Part shown: positions 11,701-23,757 of the stretch, piece by piece | How positions within the stretch are numbered: the stretch's first letter is position 1 | How the letters are laid out: each line of letters opens with the position of its first letter | Program-made: the position numbers and the translations under genes | Assembly: GCF_048771995.1 (NCBI RefSeq) | Contig: NC_133024.1 | Coordinates: 28,350,001-28,414,000 of the forward strand | Length of the DNA: 64,000 bases | Direction: 5' to 3' | DNA from: Taeniopygia guttata | Taxonomy: Eukaryota > Chordata > Aves > Passeriformes > Estrildidae | Notes under the pieces: generated by a model | Database searches by the model: none | Told to the model about the DNA's origin: nothing | What the model saw: only the letters and a program-made list of their open reading frames with translations

Positions 11701-14700
11701 AAAAAAAAATCAGTCAGAAGCATTTCATACGGAGCAGCTAAGAAAAGTGCTTAAGGTTTTTTCCTTGTATTTTCTGTGAGGTAACTCCTAGTCTAAGTTA
11801 GGAATGCCTCCAGATTATTCATCTGTGGCTCAAGTGAGAAGCAAACATTTGTGAAGCACTCTGGTAGTACAGTGAGAAGTGTCACACAGAACACCTCAAT
11901 TCAATTAAATTCTGTTGTCTAGGTGAATTTCACAAAGCATGCAACAAACACTGCCACGTAGCAGACAGTAAATACAATATGTCTTAATACACAGTGGCAC
12001 AGGAAGCGTTGCAATTAGTGTTTCTAAAGCCATGTGCACAAAGTGCTGAACTGGAATACCAGAAACCACTTTAATTCTGGCCTTCTGTAACTTTATTGCT
12101 CTACTTTGCAAGCCTGTGTGTTCTCTTACCCTGCTCAAAATAAGGGGAAATTCATCACATACCACAATACTGGCATCCACACTACTTATCATCCTAGCTG
12201 TAACCAGGAGGGGTGGATGGAGCTCTGCTACGTGCACTAATAGAGCAGTAGTAGCAGGAGGTGGTCATGTTTTATATGGAGCAGTAATAAAAGGTGATGA
12301 AATGCACATTCTGCCAAGAAGTGCATGATGGATGGAAGGCTTCCAATAAGCAAGGCCAAGTCTAGTCACTACTGTGAGAGGAAATGAGAAACTCTGTCAT
12401 GTTATTGAAATACATGTCTGGCAGTTTTAACAGGCTGGAGCCATTTTAAGGTCCTCTCCATCCCCGCAAATCCCTTGGGAGGGAGCCCTGGAGTTGGGGA
12501 CTTTGGGGCTCTTTTCTAAATCCTTTTGGGCTCATGTTCTACTGCGTCCAGATGTGTACCTGCTGCCTCCTGAAACTGAGCTATTGCTCCCCATTTCCTC
12601 AGCCTCCTGCCACCCCTCTTTCGGTTTTCCCTGCCTCCTTGTTGCTGTTCCTTCCTCCTTTTGTGTCCCACGCTTTCCTCACCACAGGCTGCTTTCTGGC
12701 CAGCCCCACATACCATGGCTCTCTGCTCCCAGAGCCTGGCAACCTCCCTCCTGCACATCCAGCCCGTTCTCCCTTCCAAAACAGCAGCTCCAAGCTCCCC
12801 TACAAAATGCCTTACCCAAGCCATCCCTCTCTCCCCCTTCCCGCTCTTCCATGCTTTTTACACAGCCCACTTCTGTCCCATTCCACCCCTACTGCTGCCC
12901 TGAACACCAGCTGAGGGGGAAAGAGGGAATTGGCAAAGAGAGTTCATCACACGGGCTCTCTGGGGATACAGGAGTAACTCAGAGAATTAGAGCAATGCAC
13001 ATGATTAAAAAAATAAAGTAGTATTTTCTACTGGCCTTTTACTTAGAAACATACAAATGGGGATTCTTTGTTCATGAGCCAATCTTCCTGCTGAATTAAA
13101 TAAACATAGGAAGAACCGGCTTTGAGAAATGGAAAGTGGTAAAAAATATGAAGTTTTACTATAAGATAAGATCAAAAGTTAAAAAGCTGAGGTTTACTGA
13201 GGGAAAATGTTTCCCCCTTCTGAGTGAAGGGGAGAAAAATCAGAAATACAGGCAAAGCACAATTTACTGCTGTTCATCAATATGCATAGTTTTAAACCTT
13301 CCTTTTACAGGGTCTCCCACCCTCTTAATAAACACTAATATTTTGCAAAACAGTAAATTTCTACCATTTTCCCCCCTCTAGCCATTTCTGTAGACATAAT
13401 TAAAGTATGACTGAATACTATAATGTAACTAGTGTTCCTACTCTTTCTGAGACCTGTCTCATTTGTCAGCTGTGCTCCTTTTTAGCTCTACGCAGGAGAT
13501 CATGTCATGGTTTGGGTAATGCTGCTCTGAAGGAAAAAGAATTATGAACCCTTGCAAATAGAGAGTTACTAATAATACACACTGCATCCATGTTTTTAGA
13601 AACTATAAACTTAAAGCCTGGTCTTGCACTACGTGGCTGCTGTTCCAGTTCAAAAGTCACAACATCAGCCTAAATTCTTCTGATATCTAGAGTAACCTGT
13701 TAGTACTCTGGACTGCAGTTTACCTACTGTTTTGCTGCATGGGATAATTTTCTCAGTTTTACAGCTGGGCCAGTTGCATGCTGCAGATACAAACTTCAAC
13801 CCCCAAACAGCAGTGGATTCGGGGTAGCAATGGTCATTCTGATGTGGCCTCTGCCCTTCTGAACACTGATAAACTATCTATTAAACAACAAACCATTTCT
13901 GCTGATAACAACACCAGTACTCCTGCCCTACTACCATGTCCCTGAAGAAGCCTGAATTAGCACAGCAGCTCTTGGAGTTATGGTTGCCTTCTGGCAAGCT
14001 GGATGTCACCTTTGGATATGCTAGCAGCAGGAAACGCTGCGCTGCTTTGCTCCTGCCATTCAGAACAACAGGACAAGAGTCCCTGCTCCTTGCTGCCAAG
14101 AGGCTCTGCCCAGCAGCTCCCACTCTGCCAAACTCCTCTTTCATGGCTCCCTAAGCAGAGTGGACCGAGGCGGGAAAGCGGCTGCAAGACTCCTGGAGAA
14201 AACAGCAGGGAATCTCTGATCCAAACTTATTCTTCCCTATGCACCACGGAGCTGAAAAACAGCCTGCACACAGCTGGGTTTTTCCTCTAGACACATTTTC
14301 TAGAGAATGGAATTAGCAACTGAGATGATTTTTATTTTATTACTTCACGGGAACAAGAGGATGACCTCTGGTTAAGAGGACCACGGAGATGGAAGGAAAG
14401 GACAAGCTCAGCTTCTTGACCATGGCCATTTGGGAGAGTAATGGGCCACTGCACAAAGCCCAGCTTGTCCACAGATACAATCTAATTGAGCAAAAGTTAA
14501 ATCATCAAGAAAGTGGATTAGGCAGGAGAAAAGTTCTACTGAGCCCAAGCAAAAACAGTGCTGTCAAGTTTGCCATCTTTTGGACTGGGTGATTAAGATA
14601 TCTCTCTTTTTACAGAGATAAAGCTGCAAATAAGAACAGCGGAAACATTCTTTTCATCTCTGCTCCTTTTATTTCCTCTTTTATATGCATTAGCTCTATC

Positions 14701-17700
14701 TCATCTTCAAGCCAGTACCTCTATTTTTCCTCTTCTCCCTTTTGCTGAACATTTAACTCCTCCTTAGTTAACATCCAGCAGGGCAATTGTCTCCATTTTT
14801 TATAAGAATGCTAAAACAGAAAGGAATGGGACAACAGGGGAAAAAAAGTGTTAAAATATCAGCCTTACCTAGTAATTTAACTTCAAAGTTATTCTTTTCT
14901 GTTTCTAACACTGCAAAAGTGCCACACCTTGTTTAACACTGGGTGCATAAACATGAGTATTTTAATTCATCTCAAGAGTTTACCTTTAAAGTCCACTTAT
15001 GGTGCTTTAGTTTGCATAACAGAACTGTCTCAAAGCATGTGAACAGGGCTCTCTTCACATGAAACTGAACTGAAAACACACTCCAGTCAATGGGTGATAA
15101 GTGTCTATGAGCTGACAGAGGCAAATCCAAAGCAAATGCTCAAAACCCACAGACACGTCTGCTGTATAGGTCTGCTCCTACTGCACCATTTTTCTTGCTA
15201 ATGTAGACTCAGGCAGTGTGTAGCATTACTCAACTCTGTCTATTTTTTATTATTTTAGGAATAAGATGTATTTGAAGTTCAGAGTTTAAACAAGGCAGCA
15301 CATTAGTGTTCTGTGACAGGGTTGGTTTTACGACAGGACATTGCTGCCTCTTAACACTTTTCCCATCTCTTACCCATCAGAATCAGTTGCTCATGGGCCC
15401 TTGTAGTAAGGATCCTGCTTGGCTGATTGATTTGGGATAAGCTAGCAGCTTTGGATGACCACAAGAAGAATTTCACGGAGCCTAAAAATCTTCAGGATGC
15501 AGGAAGCATGAAGCAGAGCATGTAAAAAAATTGATGAGAGGTAGAAGAGGACAACTTACAAGTGAAGCAGTAGGTTTCTGGCACCCATTGGGTAAGGATG
15601 TGTTACTTTCTGCAGGTCCCTGCTATGTCCATGGAATGAAAGAGCACTTTCCCAGTGCTTTTCCTGGCAGATCTGGGCAAACCAGCAGGGTCATTCCTGG
15701 CTCAGGGCTGTAAACAGCATGTTGGCTAACCTCCATATTTTGCAGGTAGCTTGCAAGGCACTGTGTAATATTATGGTCAGATAAATAGCTTTAATTCTTT
15801 GGGATTGTACAGCCATGCAAGAAACACGAGCAACATAAAGTATTAAATGCATAGGGCCCATAAGGCCTCTTGTACCCTGGTTTATGCTTTGAGCGGTGAC
15901 AGCAGGAAAGAAATCTGTCCCCTCGCATGTGAGGACAGGAGCAGCAGCACAGACACCCTGTTATCTCCTTCACACCATTGGAGCAGCTCCAGGGTCCAGT
16001 GGGAACACTAGGACCTACTGAAGGGTGCCAGCTAGAGTTCGTCTCTCAAAGACATTCTCACATGACTGACAGACATTAGTGTACTGACATATCACAATTT
16101 TTATTGTGGCAAGGTCCAGAACTGTGCTTTAGGTATTCCTGCTGTTGGTACTGCTGCCAAATTGCTGATTACTTTCTTCAAAGATTGCCTATGCAAATTT
16201 TTACGTGGGGGAAGTCTGCAGTAAGTTTTTCATCTTGTACAATCCAGGTAAGGGACTCTATTCTAGCTGTAGTCTCTGCTTAAAAATTGCAGCATGTATA
16301 AACCTGTCTCTGATTTAAATACAAAACTGTAACTAAAATCCCTATAATTTGCTGAGCAATGTGTTGTTACTTGTTCACCGAAACAACGTGGTGCTCTTTA
16401 GGACTACTCTAGTTTTAGTTCTTGAATGTTCTTTCTCCTTCTCTTATTCTTGCCAGTATTTATATATTTTTTTTCAGTTATGTCAGAATGCCAACAGTTT
16501 TAAATTACCTCTTTTGGTTATTTCAGATCATTACTAAGTGAACACTTATTCTGAATCAAGACAGTAAATTCAGACTATTTTTTCAACAATAATTCAGCTT
16601 TCTTCAGAAATGAATGTAGGAAGTCAAGAAGTCATTTGTGATTCTTCCTCTTTTTCAGAAGACTATTTTTACCGGTTTGTGGTGATCTTCTGAAAGTGAA
16701 ACCTTAGAAACTGTTGTCACAGTAAAACTGCACAGTGTAGATGGGAAACTGCATCACAGAGGAAGAAATAAGCAACAACTTTTTAGTCCACCTTTGGAAC
16801 AATGCTTCACCTTCATGGCCTTGTTCTGAAATAATTCAGCAGTATTTGCTGCAGCCAAAAAAAATAGTTTTCTTCCTGAATCTATGTAAACACCTGAAAT
16901 GGAGGAAGTGAAGGAAAAGCCATACTTAACGTCCTAATGCCACTTACAGCTTTTAGAAATGCCTTTCATTTATACCCCACACCATCCTATGAAGTGGTCA
17001 TCAGCATTAGTTACATTACCAATGAGATTAAAAGGATTGTAAACTAAGCTGCAATTAAATGAACATTCCTTTGTGCAGGGCTAAGGAAAGCACACTCCTC
17101 TCATGTTGCTCTGGAGTAGTGTCTGGCCCTTCCTTTTAAAGCAATGGTACAGGTACAACACTTTACCACCCAGTGCTTACCCATCCATTAAGCAGGAGAG
17201 CTGGAGTCAGTCCCCTCTGCCTGAGTGGTTCAACCTACATGACCTGCAAGAGTGCCAAACTGCAGGCAAGGCTGTTTTGCATACCCTAAAGCCTTTCTGT
17301 CTGAAGTTATGCTTTCCTGCAACTAATTAAAAGATACTGAGCTAGGGAGAAAGGACAGGGAAAAGTGCAGCTCCAGCCTCCTGGTTTGGCTGCTTATCCA
17401 TTTGAGGCATGCAGGGGAGAGATGTAAGCAGTCTTCTGGACCCTGCTCCCCAGAATTTTAATACAAATTCCAAAGATCCATTGAGACTATGCAAAACAGA
17501 TAATGGCCTACCTCGGGAGGGGACACTGTGGCATCTCAGTGGCTTAATGTTGACACTGCACATGGAACATTTGTAACAGCACACAGGAGTCTCACGCTTC
17601 CTTAATCTGCTGTCTGCAGCAGGCAGTTCTTATCATCATTAGGACAACAATTATCTGCTGCTCATTTCAAAGAACTGGTGCTGTTCACCCATAAGGCGCT

Positions 17701-19437
17701 GAGCAGGAAACACCCTCCCAGATGTCGTGTCCCAACTTACTGCTAGCAAGAGCCAACTCAGAGAGTACGGTCGTGGTGCATCCTGAGCCATCCCTCTGGT
17801 GTGGCTGCCTCCACACACAATTTCTAGGGCCTTCTCTGCATCAGCACTCGTTAGACTGGTCTCTTGGTTGATCCAGGTGACTAACCTCATAGTGAACTAT
17901 CTGCTTTTTCTGGTTTAGGTTGCTGCCAAACAAGTAAATTCAATCAGATCACAATTAAAGGACCAGAGAGAGACGTGGGAGAAAGGGAAGCAGGACTTTT
18001 CTCGTTCGGAGGTGGGGAGCTGCTAGACTAATTAATGCTGATTTGTATGCATGACCTGTGTGTTTCCTATTACTTTATATTTTTCTTTATAGAAGTTTGG
18101 TTTAACAAACTTCTATGTTGAGTTCAACATGATAACCTTTTCAGTTTCCTGTATGGACCCTTCACAGGAAGAATGTTTTGCTCAGTTTGATCTCACACAT
18201 CATAAACTAAATCATGCAGAAATAAGTCTGATGCAGACCATGGTTATGAAGTGACACAGTTTTTCTTGCTTGCATTTCCTTTAAAAATATTATACTTCTA
18301 GTTAGCCAAAGCAACTTTATTGTGACAGATGACACAGTAGTGGCTGTATCACTTCAAATATACTTTCAAGGTTCAGAGGAAAGCTTGTATTTCCTTTATG
18401 CTAGGTGACTACACCATCAAATGCTTTCACAACCCAAAGTTTCCCTGAGCATCTGCAGGGATTTACACAGATAGGATGTATACACACAGTTGAATTAATG
18501 TTTTGGGAGCTACAACCTCCCCCTCAATCACCAGCCCACATCACAACTCCAGCCCTGCCTTAACCATTCCGCAAGGAACTCGAGCATCTCATGTTTACAT
18601 AAGCGCAAGCACCCTGTGTTTTGCAACACGCTTCGCGCTGCAGGTGGAGCGCAGGACATCACCCCAGTTCTCCTGGCAGCGAGCCGGAAGGTTTTGCTCG
18701 CTCTGCCCGGCCGTGCCCCTGATGACACGCCTCTCCTTCACAGTGCCACCACTGCCGCAGACAGGGGTGATGTGCCCGGACAGTGACATCCCTGCACTCG
18801 GACGGGGCAACACCTGCGGGGCCGCGGACATTCCCGAGCGGACACACGCTCACGGGGCACTGGACGCACATGCATCACCGGGCACCCACGGGACAATCGC
18901 GAACAAAGTTCCCGTGCCCGGGACACGGACCCAAATCGGGGTCTTTCACAGGCACCCCGGCTCCTCCCTGCCCGGCGTCCGCAGGCGGCCTGCCAGGACC
19001 GCACCCTGACCTCCCTTGGGGAAAGCGAGCGGGCTCCCCGCCGCACCGGGCGGGCCGGGGGCTGGCCCCGGGCAGCTGCTGCGGGGCACTCCGCGGGCTG
19101 CCCGGGCGGCGCCGGTTCGGCGGGATCTCGCCCGCCGGCCGGGCGCGCACACGTGGCCTGGCGCGGCGGCGCTGGCACAGGTGCCGCTCAGCGCGGGCGA
19201 AGCGCTGCCCGGCCCCGGGCTGGCGCGCGGCGCGGCGCGGCGTGGCGCGGCACGGCGGCGGCAGCGGGGTCGCCCGTTCGCACGGCGGGCGCGGAGCCCC
19301 GCCCGGGGCGCCAGCCCCGTCGCCCCCCGCCCTGTCTTACCCATGAGGATGGACAGGATGAGGCGCAGCGCCTGCTCCGACGAGCCCAGGGCCTCAGCCA
19401 GCCTCGCCAGGCTCCAGGCGGACCCCGCCACCGCCAT
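5748..19437 (-). CDS. LPCAT3: LPCAT3, lysophosphatidylcholine acyltransferase 3 (MBOAT5)
   Basis: LPCAT3 is an ER membrane enzyme that adds polyunsaturated acyl chains to lysophospholipids. Twelve coding exons on the minus strand: 19437-19341, 11046-10939, 10832-10726, 10575-10482, 10398-10361, 9311-9133, 8725-8617, 7951-7865, 7577-7411, 6813-6666, 6131-5973 and 5864-5748. They give 469 aa, 18 fewer than human; the difference is in the variable N-terminus. MBOAT catalytic residues are present: Asn320 in FNINTN and His356 in AIWHGLHSGY, the counterparts of human N338 and H374. Well-kept stretches are KETYLIHLYNVFTGLSIAYF, GFSYFYGAFMVGPQFSM and YKYVTCWLVT. The tail ends KLKRAE where mammals have a dilysine KKME, so the ER-retrieval motif is K-R. 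The acceptor of exon 2 has about 19 uninterrupted T on the sense strand. Intron 1 is about 8.3 kb. The start codon lies in AAGATGGCGG, a YY1-type site. Confidence 0.97.
11047..19340 (-). other. Long first intron of LPCAT3, no gene seen
   Basis: About 8.3 kb with no frame I recognise and no clear interspersed repeat. Contents noted: an A20 run at about 11440-11460, a pyrimidine-rich patch at 12580-12910 that makes spurious frames on both strands, a double hairpin at 18089-18129, and rising CpG content from about 18590 toward the promoter. Regulatory elements are likely in an intron this long, but none can be named from sequence alone. Confidence 0.6.
18089..18129. repeat. Two adjoining perfect hairpins
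   Basis: ATAGAAGTTTG (18089-18099) and CAAACTTCTAT (18106-18116) form a perfect 11-bp stem around a 6-base loop. The right arm runs directly into ATGTTGA-GT-TCAACAT, a second perfect 7-bp stem that shares the bases at 18114-18116. The surroundings are AT-rich. It may be a remnant of a short inverted-repeat DNA element or a chance structure. Confidence 0.6.
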
Positions 19438-19760
19438 CTTCCCCACCGGCCGCCCCGCCGGCCGGTCGCGCCCCGAACCCGGCAGCGGCACCAGCCACCG
19501 CGGCCCCCGCACCGCGCGCGGCCCCCTGCGCGCCCATTGGCTGCAGCGCGGCCGGCCCCGCCCCGCCGCGCCTGCGATTGGGCAGCGGTAGCGGCGGGCG
19601 GGGCCCTGCGCGCACTAAGGCAAAGGTTACCCGCGGGTGGGCGGCGACGCGGGCCGGCACCGCCGGACGGCGATTGGCGGAGCGGCGGCCGGGGGCGGGG
19701 CCGGGGGCCCGGCGGGGCGGGGCGCGGAGGGCGGGGCGGGGCGCGGCTCCCGATTGGCTG
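19438..19760 (-). promoter_or_regulatory. LPCAT3 promoter with four CCAAT boxes in a CpG island
   Basis: Upstream of the LPCAT3 start, CCAAT in the gene's direction occurs at 19540-19536, 19581-19577, 19677-19673 and 19757-19753 (ATTGG on the plus strand). These are about 100, 140, 240 and 320 bp from the ATG. Three of the four have the longer NF-Y-like form with a purine-rich flank (AGCCAAT or CGCCAAT). GGGGCGGGGC Sp-type boxes lie between them. There is no TATA box. The CpG island runs from about 18780 to 20330. Confidence 0.7.
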
Positions 19761-19849
19761 CGGCGGGACAGGAGAGCGGCGGGGCGGGCCGGGGTTATTC
19801 GCGGACGCGGGGCGCGCGCGGGCAGGGCGGGAGCGGGGGCGGCGCGCGG

Positions 19850-20115
19850 GGGCTCGGCCGGGGACTCGGCCCCGGGGTGCGGGGGTCGGCCTCGGGTTGC
19901 GGGGACTCGGCCTCGGGGTGCAGGGCTCGGCCCCGGGGTGCGGGGACTCGGCCTCGGGGTGCGGGGGTCGGCCAGGGGCTCGGCCCCGGGGTGCGGGACT
20001 CGGCCTCGGGGTGCGGGGGTCGGCCAGGGGCTCGGCCCCGGGGTGCGGAGGCTCGGCCTCGGGGTGCGGGGGTCGGCCAGGGGCTCGGCCCCCGGGTGAG
20101 GGGGCTCGGCCGGGG
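19850..20115. repeat. GC-rich minisatellite upstream of LPCAT3
   Basis: The repeat unit is about 20-25 bp, CTCGGCCTCGGGGTGCGGGG with variants (CCCCGGGGTGCGG). In the right half three copies are grouped in a higher-order unit of about 57 bp carrying GGGGTCGGCCAGGGGCTCGG. The plus strand has many closely spaced G4-G5 runs and could fold as G-quadruplexes. The array keeps frames open on both strands, which explains the long Ala/Pro/Arg/Gly frames here; they are not genes. Confidence 0.88.
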
Positions 20116-20440
20116 CTCGCCCTGCCTCCGCCTCCGGTCCCGCCTGCTGCCTCTGGCTTTGGCCCTGACCTCAGCCGTGGCCTCGGACACAGCCCTGTCC
20201 CTGCTCTTGGCCTCCGCTTCAGCGCAGGACGCTGCCGGAGCTTCCCCAGCGCTGCCAAGTCCCAGTGCCCCAGTGGCTCCCGGAGGACACGTCCCCGCTG
20301 CTTGGCACACGTGGCCCTAAGGGACCTGCTTCCCATATGGGCACTCTGGCACAGCCGTGCTTTGCCCTGCACAAGTGACACCCGGCTCAGTGTGCCACAG
20401 CAGCACGCCCGGTGTCAGTGGTGCTCGGCAACGGGGTGAG

Positions 20441-20693
20441 GACGAGTGGCCATAAACTAAACCACAAGAAGTTCCACTTCCATGCTGAAGAACTTCTTTA
20501 CATTGAGGGTGGCAGAGTGCTGCTGAACGTGCTGCCCAGGGAGGTTGTGGAGTCTCCCTCTCCGGAGACGTTTAAAACCTTCGTGGATTCATTCTTGTGT
20601 CACCTGCTCTAAGTGACACTATCTTGGCAGGAAGGCTGGACTGGATAACCAGGAGTTCCTTCCAACCCTAACAATTCTGGGATTCTGTGGCCC
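20441..20693 (+). repeat. CR1 LINE 3' fragment
   Basis: It contains AAGAACTTCTTTACATTGAG, CCCAGGGAGGTTGTGGAGTC and the tail GAGTTCCTTCCAACCCTAAC ending in ATTCTGGGATTCTGTGG. This is the standard CR1 3' end in plus orientation. It is moderately diverged. Confidence 0.92.
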
Positions 20694-22787
20694 TCTAGTC
20701 ACTCAGCAGCTGAGCCCACACAGACTCCTCATAACTCAGCTGCCTCTTAGGTGTGTTGCCTCATGCAGCTGTCCATGTGTGCACACCAAATTCCCCTCAG
20801 CTGAAGTTTTGGGTGCAATGGATGTGATCCTCTTCCCTTGTTTGTGTCACCATTTTCCTGCTGGGTCACAAATTCACCTGAGGGACAAACACAAAGGTTC
20901 TCATGAAAAGAGACCTCTGGATTTCTCTGATCCAAACTGCAGCTCACAAGCAGGACTCAAAGCTGGAGCTATTTGCTCAGGGCATTGTCTGGCTAATTGC
21001 TGTACACTTTCATGGTTGGAAAGCTCCCAGCCTTTCTGGGCTCCTGAACCAGTGCTGAATCATCCTCTTTATCCTGGTCTGTCCTCCTTATCACCACCCC
21101 TTAGGCAGCAGCACCAGCACCTGCTAGATGCCATTTCTTATCAAATCTGACTGGGAAAGGGACTGACTGGCAGCATGGCCACATAGACCTCATTTACTTA
21201 GATTAGGCTAAAGACCTTGCCTCTCCTTGTCCTTCTGTTTTCCAAGCTAAACAAATCCAGATTTCTCAATAACAAAACTCTAGTCACCTATCCACTGGGC
21301 TCTTTCCATTTGGTTCACGCTTCTCTTGCACTGGGGAGTGAGGAAGTGCATGAAGAAGGAGAGAGCCTGGCCTTCTCCTCCAGAAGTCCTCTGAAGGCAA
21401 TGTAAGGTGCAAGGTGTCAGGCCAAGATGAATAGCGAGGGTTTAAAAACCCTCCTGGGTAGCTGACTCCATCAGGTTAGACTCTATAAACAGGTTGCGGT
21501 ATTTGTCCACCCTAACTAGTGGACAAATTTGCCAATTTTTTTTTGCAAAGTCCAAGGAGTGGCTTTTCATGGCATATCTGTCTCTCATTTCTGTGTTCAG
21601 TTGTGTGTTTATGGTGTTTAGGGCACTTTCCCAAGTAAATCAGTTCTATGTGAGCATGATGGCTGTCTGACCCTGCTCAAGGCATGTTTGACAAGAATTT
21701 ATCTGCTTAGTTCTCTAATTTACTGCTGTCAGAGAAGAGTTTCAGAAGCAGTATCTGTTTGTGAGATTGCCTAACAGTTTCCATTGCAAGATTGTTTCCA
21801 GTTGTTTGAAATGTTGCTATATTTGACCTGTTTAGATTAAACGCTGGATCGTCACTCGGAGTCAGAACACAGCTCTGAGAGTAGGTTTTAAGAGTCAGAA
21901 CACGATGAGTCCACCACTACTTTTATGGCAGTATTATTATTATTTTAATAATCAGGGCAGTGTTATTCTTGAGGGGAGGGGCTGTAGCCAAAACTCTTGA
22001 TTTACTGTCCTTTACATATACCATAATTTCATAACATTACATGGGTATTAATGTGAAACTTGAGGTTCACATGAGCTCGATGTGACACAATGAGAATGCA
22101 GCTGCTGAAACTTCAGCAAGTCCAGTTCCATTGCTTCTGTTCCAGTGGCTCATGCAGCTTTCCCACACACAAGAGCCACAAGACCTCAGATGCTTCTTCC
22201 AGAGCTCCTGCCAAACTTACCTTCCAGGACCATTTCTTGTATGCTGAGGAGCTGGGACAAGAATGTTGTGCCCTGCCTTGGCAGTGCCTCTTCTCCCAGG
22301 CAGTCACAGGAGCCTATCCTGATCAATAGGCCACGCGAGAGGGGCTGGCTACTTGGGGCAAAGTGTCTGTCTGGGCAGTGGGATTTGGCTTGAACACTGA
22401 TGGGGAGGAGGGAGATGCTGGAAAAGCCAGAGCCAGAATAAAATTAAATATGACAGGAGTCTGTTTCTGTCAACAACCATGTCAAGGGAAAAGCACAGAG
22501 AGGGTGGAGAGAGAAATAACCACTAGCAAGAGATGAAGTGTAGAGGGAGAAGAGAGACTGCTTGGAATAACAGGCAGGGAAGGACATGAAAATAAGTTTT
22601 CATTAGAAGGATGGAATTGGAATTGGTGGCCACGGAGGCAGTGGGGGTAAAAAGCCAGGAATGGGTGAATGACAAACTGGACAGATAGAGAAACTGGAAT
22701 TTGGTGGATGTGGAGGCAGGAAAGGAATAGTATGCTTGAAATCATGTCACCTTTTCAGTGTGCAGATTACTGAACAAATAAATCAGA

Positions 22788-23045
22788 GAATCATTAGGGC
22801 TGGAAAAAGCCTCTAAGAACATTGAGTCCAACCATTAACCTAACACTGCCAGGTCCACTGCTAAACCGTGTCCCTAACCACCACATCTACACATTTTCTG
22901 AACACCCCCAGGGGCGGTGATCGCACCATGTCCCTGGGCAGTCTGTTCCAATGCTCGATCCGACTCTTTCAGAGAAGAATTTTCTCCTAACATCCAACCT
23001 AACCCTTGGCAAGTTTGAGGCCGTCTTCTCGTGTTCCGTGCGACG
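22788..23045 (-). repeat. CR1 LINE fragment, minus orientation
   Basis: The plus strand starts AGAATCATTAGGGCTGGAAA and runs through GAGTCCAACCATTAACCTA, CACTGCCAGGTCCACTGCTA and CAACCTAACCCTTGGCAAGT to GAGGCCGTCTTCTCGTG, matching the reverse complement of a CR1 3' region. It is one arm of an inverted CR1 pair around a GC-rich block. Confidence 0.88.
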
Positions 23046-23375
23046 CCAGACCCCGTTTCTCTCCGTTCCCCCCGCCCCGCTCGGCGAAGCGGGGGAGCGC
23101 AGTCCGTGGCCCCGGTGGCGGCGGGTGCGCTCGGACGCTCCGTGCCGGGACCAGGAGCTGTCACCCAGGGCGGCTCCGGGAAGTCACCCCCCGACACCCA
23201 TTCTGGGGCCGGCCGGAGCACTCCCGGGGCCGGAACTCCACCGGGCCCGCCGGTCTCTGCTGCCGCCTCCCGGTGCCGCCGGGAGCGGCGAGACGGGACT
23301 TCAGTCCGGGAGAACCGGCGGGTTCTCCTGCCGCGGGAATGGCGCCGCGGCAATTTACAGTCAAGGGGTTTCCAG
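23046..23375. other. GC-rich block with dense CpG between two opposed CR1 copies
   Basis: About 330 bp, far richer in G+C and CpG than the AT-leaning intergenic DNA around it. It contains GGGGCCGGCCGG-like palindromic stretches and a GGCGCCATTCC-like element (minus strand). Frames are open on both strands as expected from composition; none is recognised. It could be an orphan CpG island or promoter, or unique sequence carried between two insertions. Confidence 0.5.
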
Positions 23376-23757
23376 GCTGAGAGAGTCGAGGTTGACCAGC
23401 CTGAAGAAGAGCAGGGTCCTTCCTCACCATAGCAACTTCCAGCGCCTCAAGGGTCTACAGGCTGGAAATGGACTTCTTACAAGGGCAAGTAGTGATAGGA
23501 CGAGGTATAATGGCCTTAACCCGAAGCAAAGTAGGTTTAGAATTTATATTAGGAGAAAATTCTTTCTGTGACAATGGTGAAGCACTGGCACAGGTTGCCC
23601 AGAGAAGCTGTGGATGTTCCATCCCTGGGAGTGTTCAAGGACAGGTTGGATGGGGCTCTGAGCCTCTCCATGGTCCCGTGGAAGATGTCCCTGCCTATAG
23701 CAAGGGGGTTGGAGCTATATCACCTTTAAGGTTCCCTCCAACCCAAACCAATCCATA
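23376..23757 (+). repeat. CR1 LINE 3' fragment, plus orientation
   Basis: It starts about GCTGAGAGAGTCGAGGTTGA. Typical pieces follow: GGAAATGGACTTCTTACAAG, GGCACAGGTTGCCCAGAGAA, GTTCAAGGACAGGTTGGATG and the tail TTCCCTCCAACCCAAACCA. It is the second arm of the inverted pair. Confidence 0.92.

Noticed and set aside
12494-13021. Pro/Ser-rich frames in LPCAT3 intron 1
   Set aside because: The pyrimidine-rich composition opens several frames on both strands; no start context, domain or splice logic.
18500-19200. Possible extra gene in the CpG-rich DNA of LPCAT3 intron 1
   Set aside because: The frames are short, on both strands and of biased composition; the stretch is better explained as part of the LPCAT3 CpG island.
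19153-20439. Long open frames (about 430 and 400 codons) on both strands in the LPCAT3 promoter region
   Set aside because: They arise from the GC-rich minisatellite and CpG island; the translations are Ala/Pro/Arg/Gly repeats on both strands at once, with no recognisable domain.
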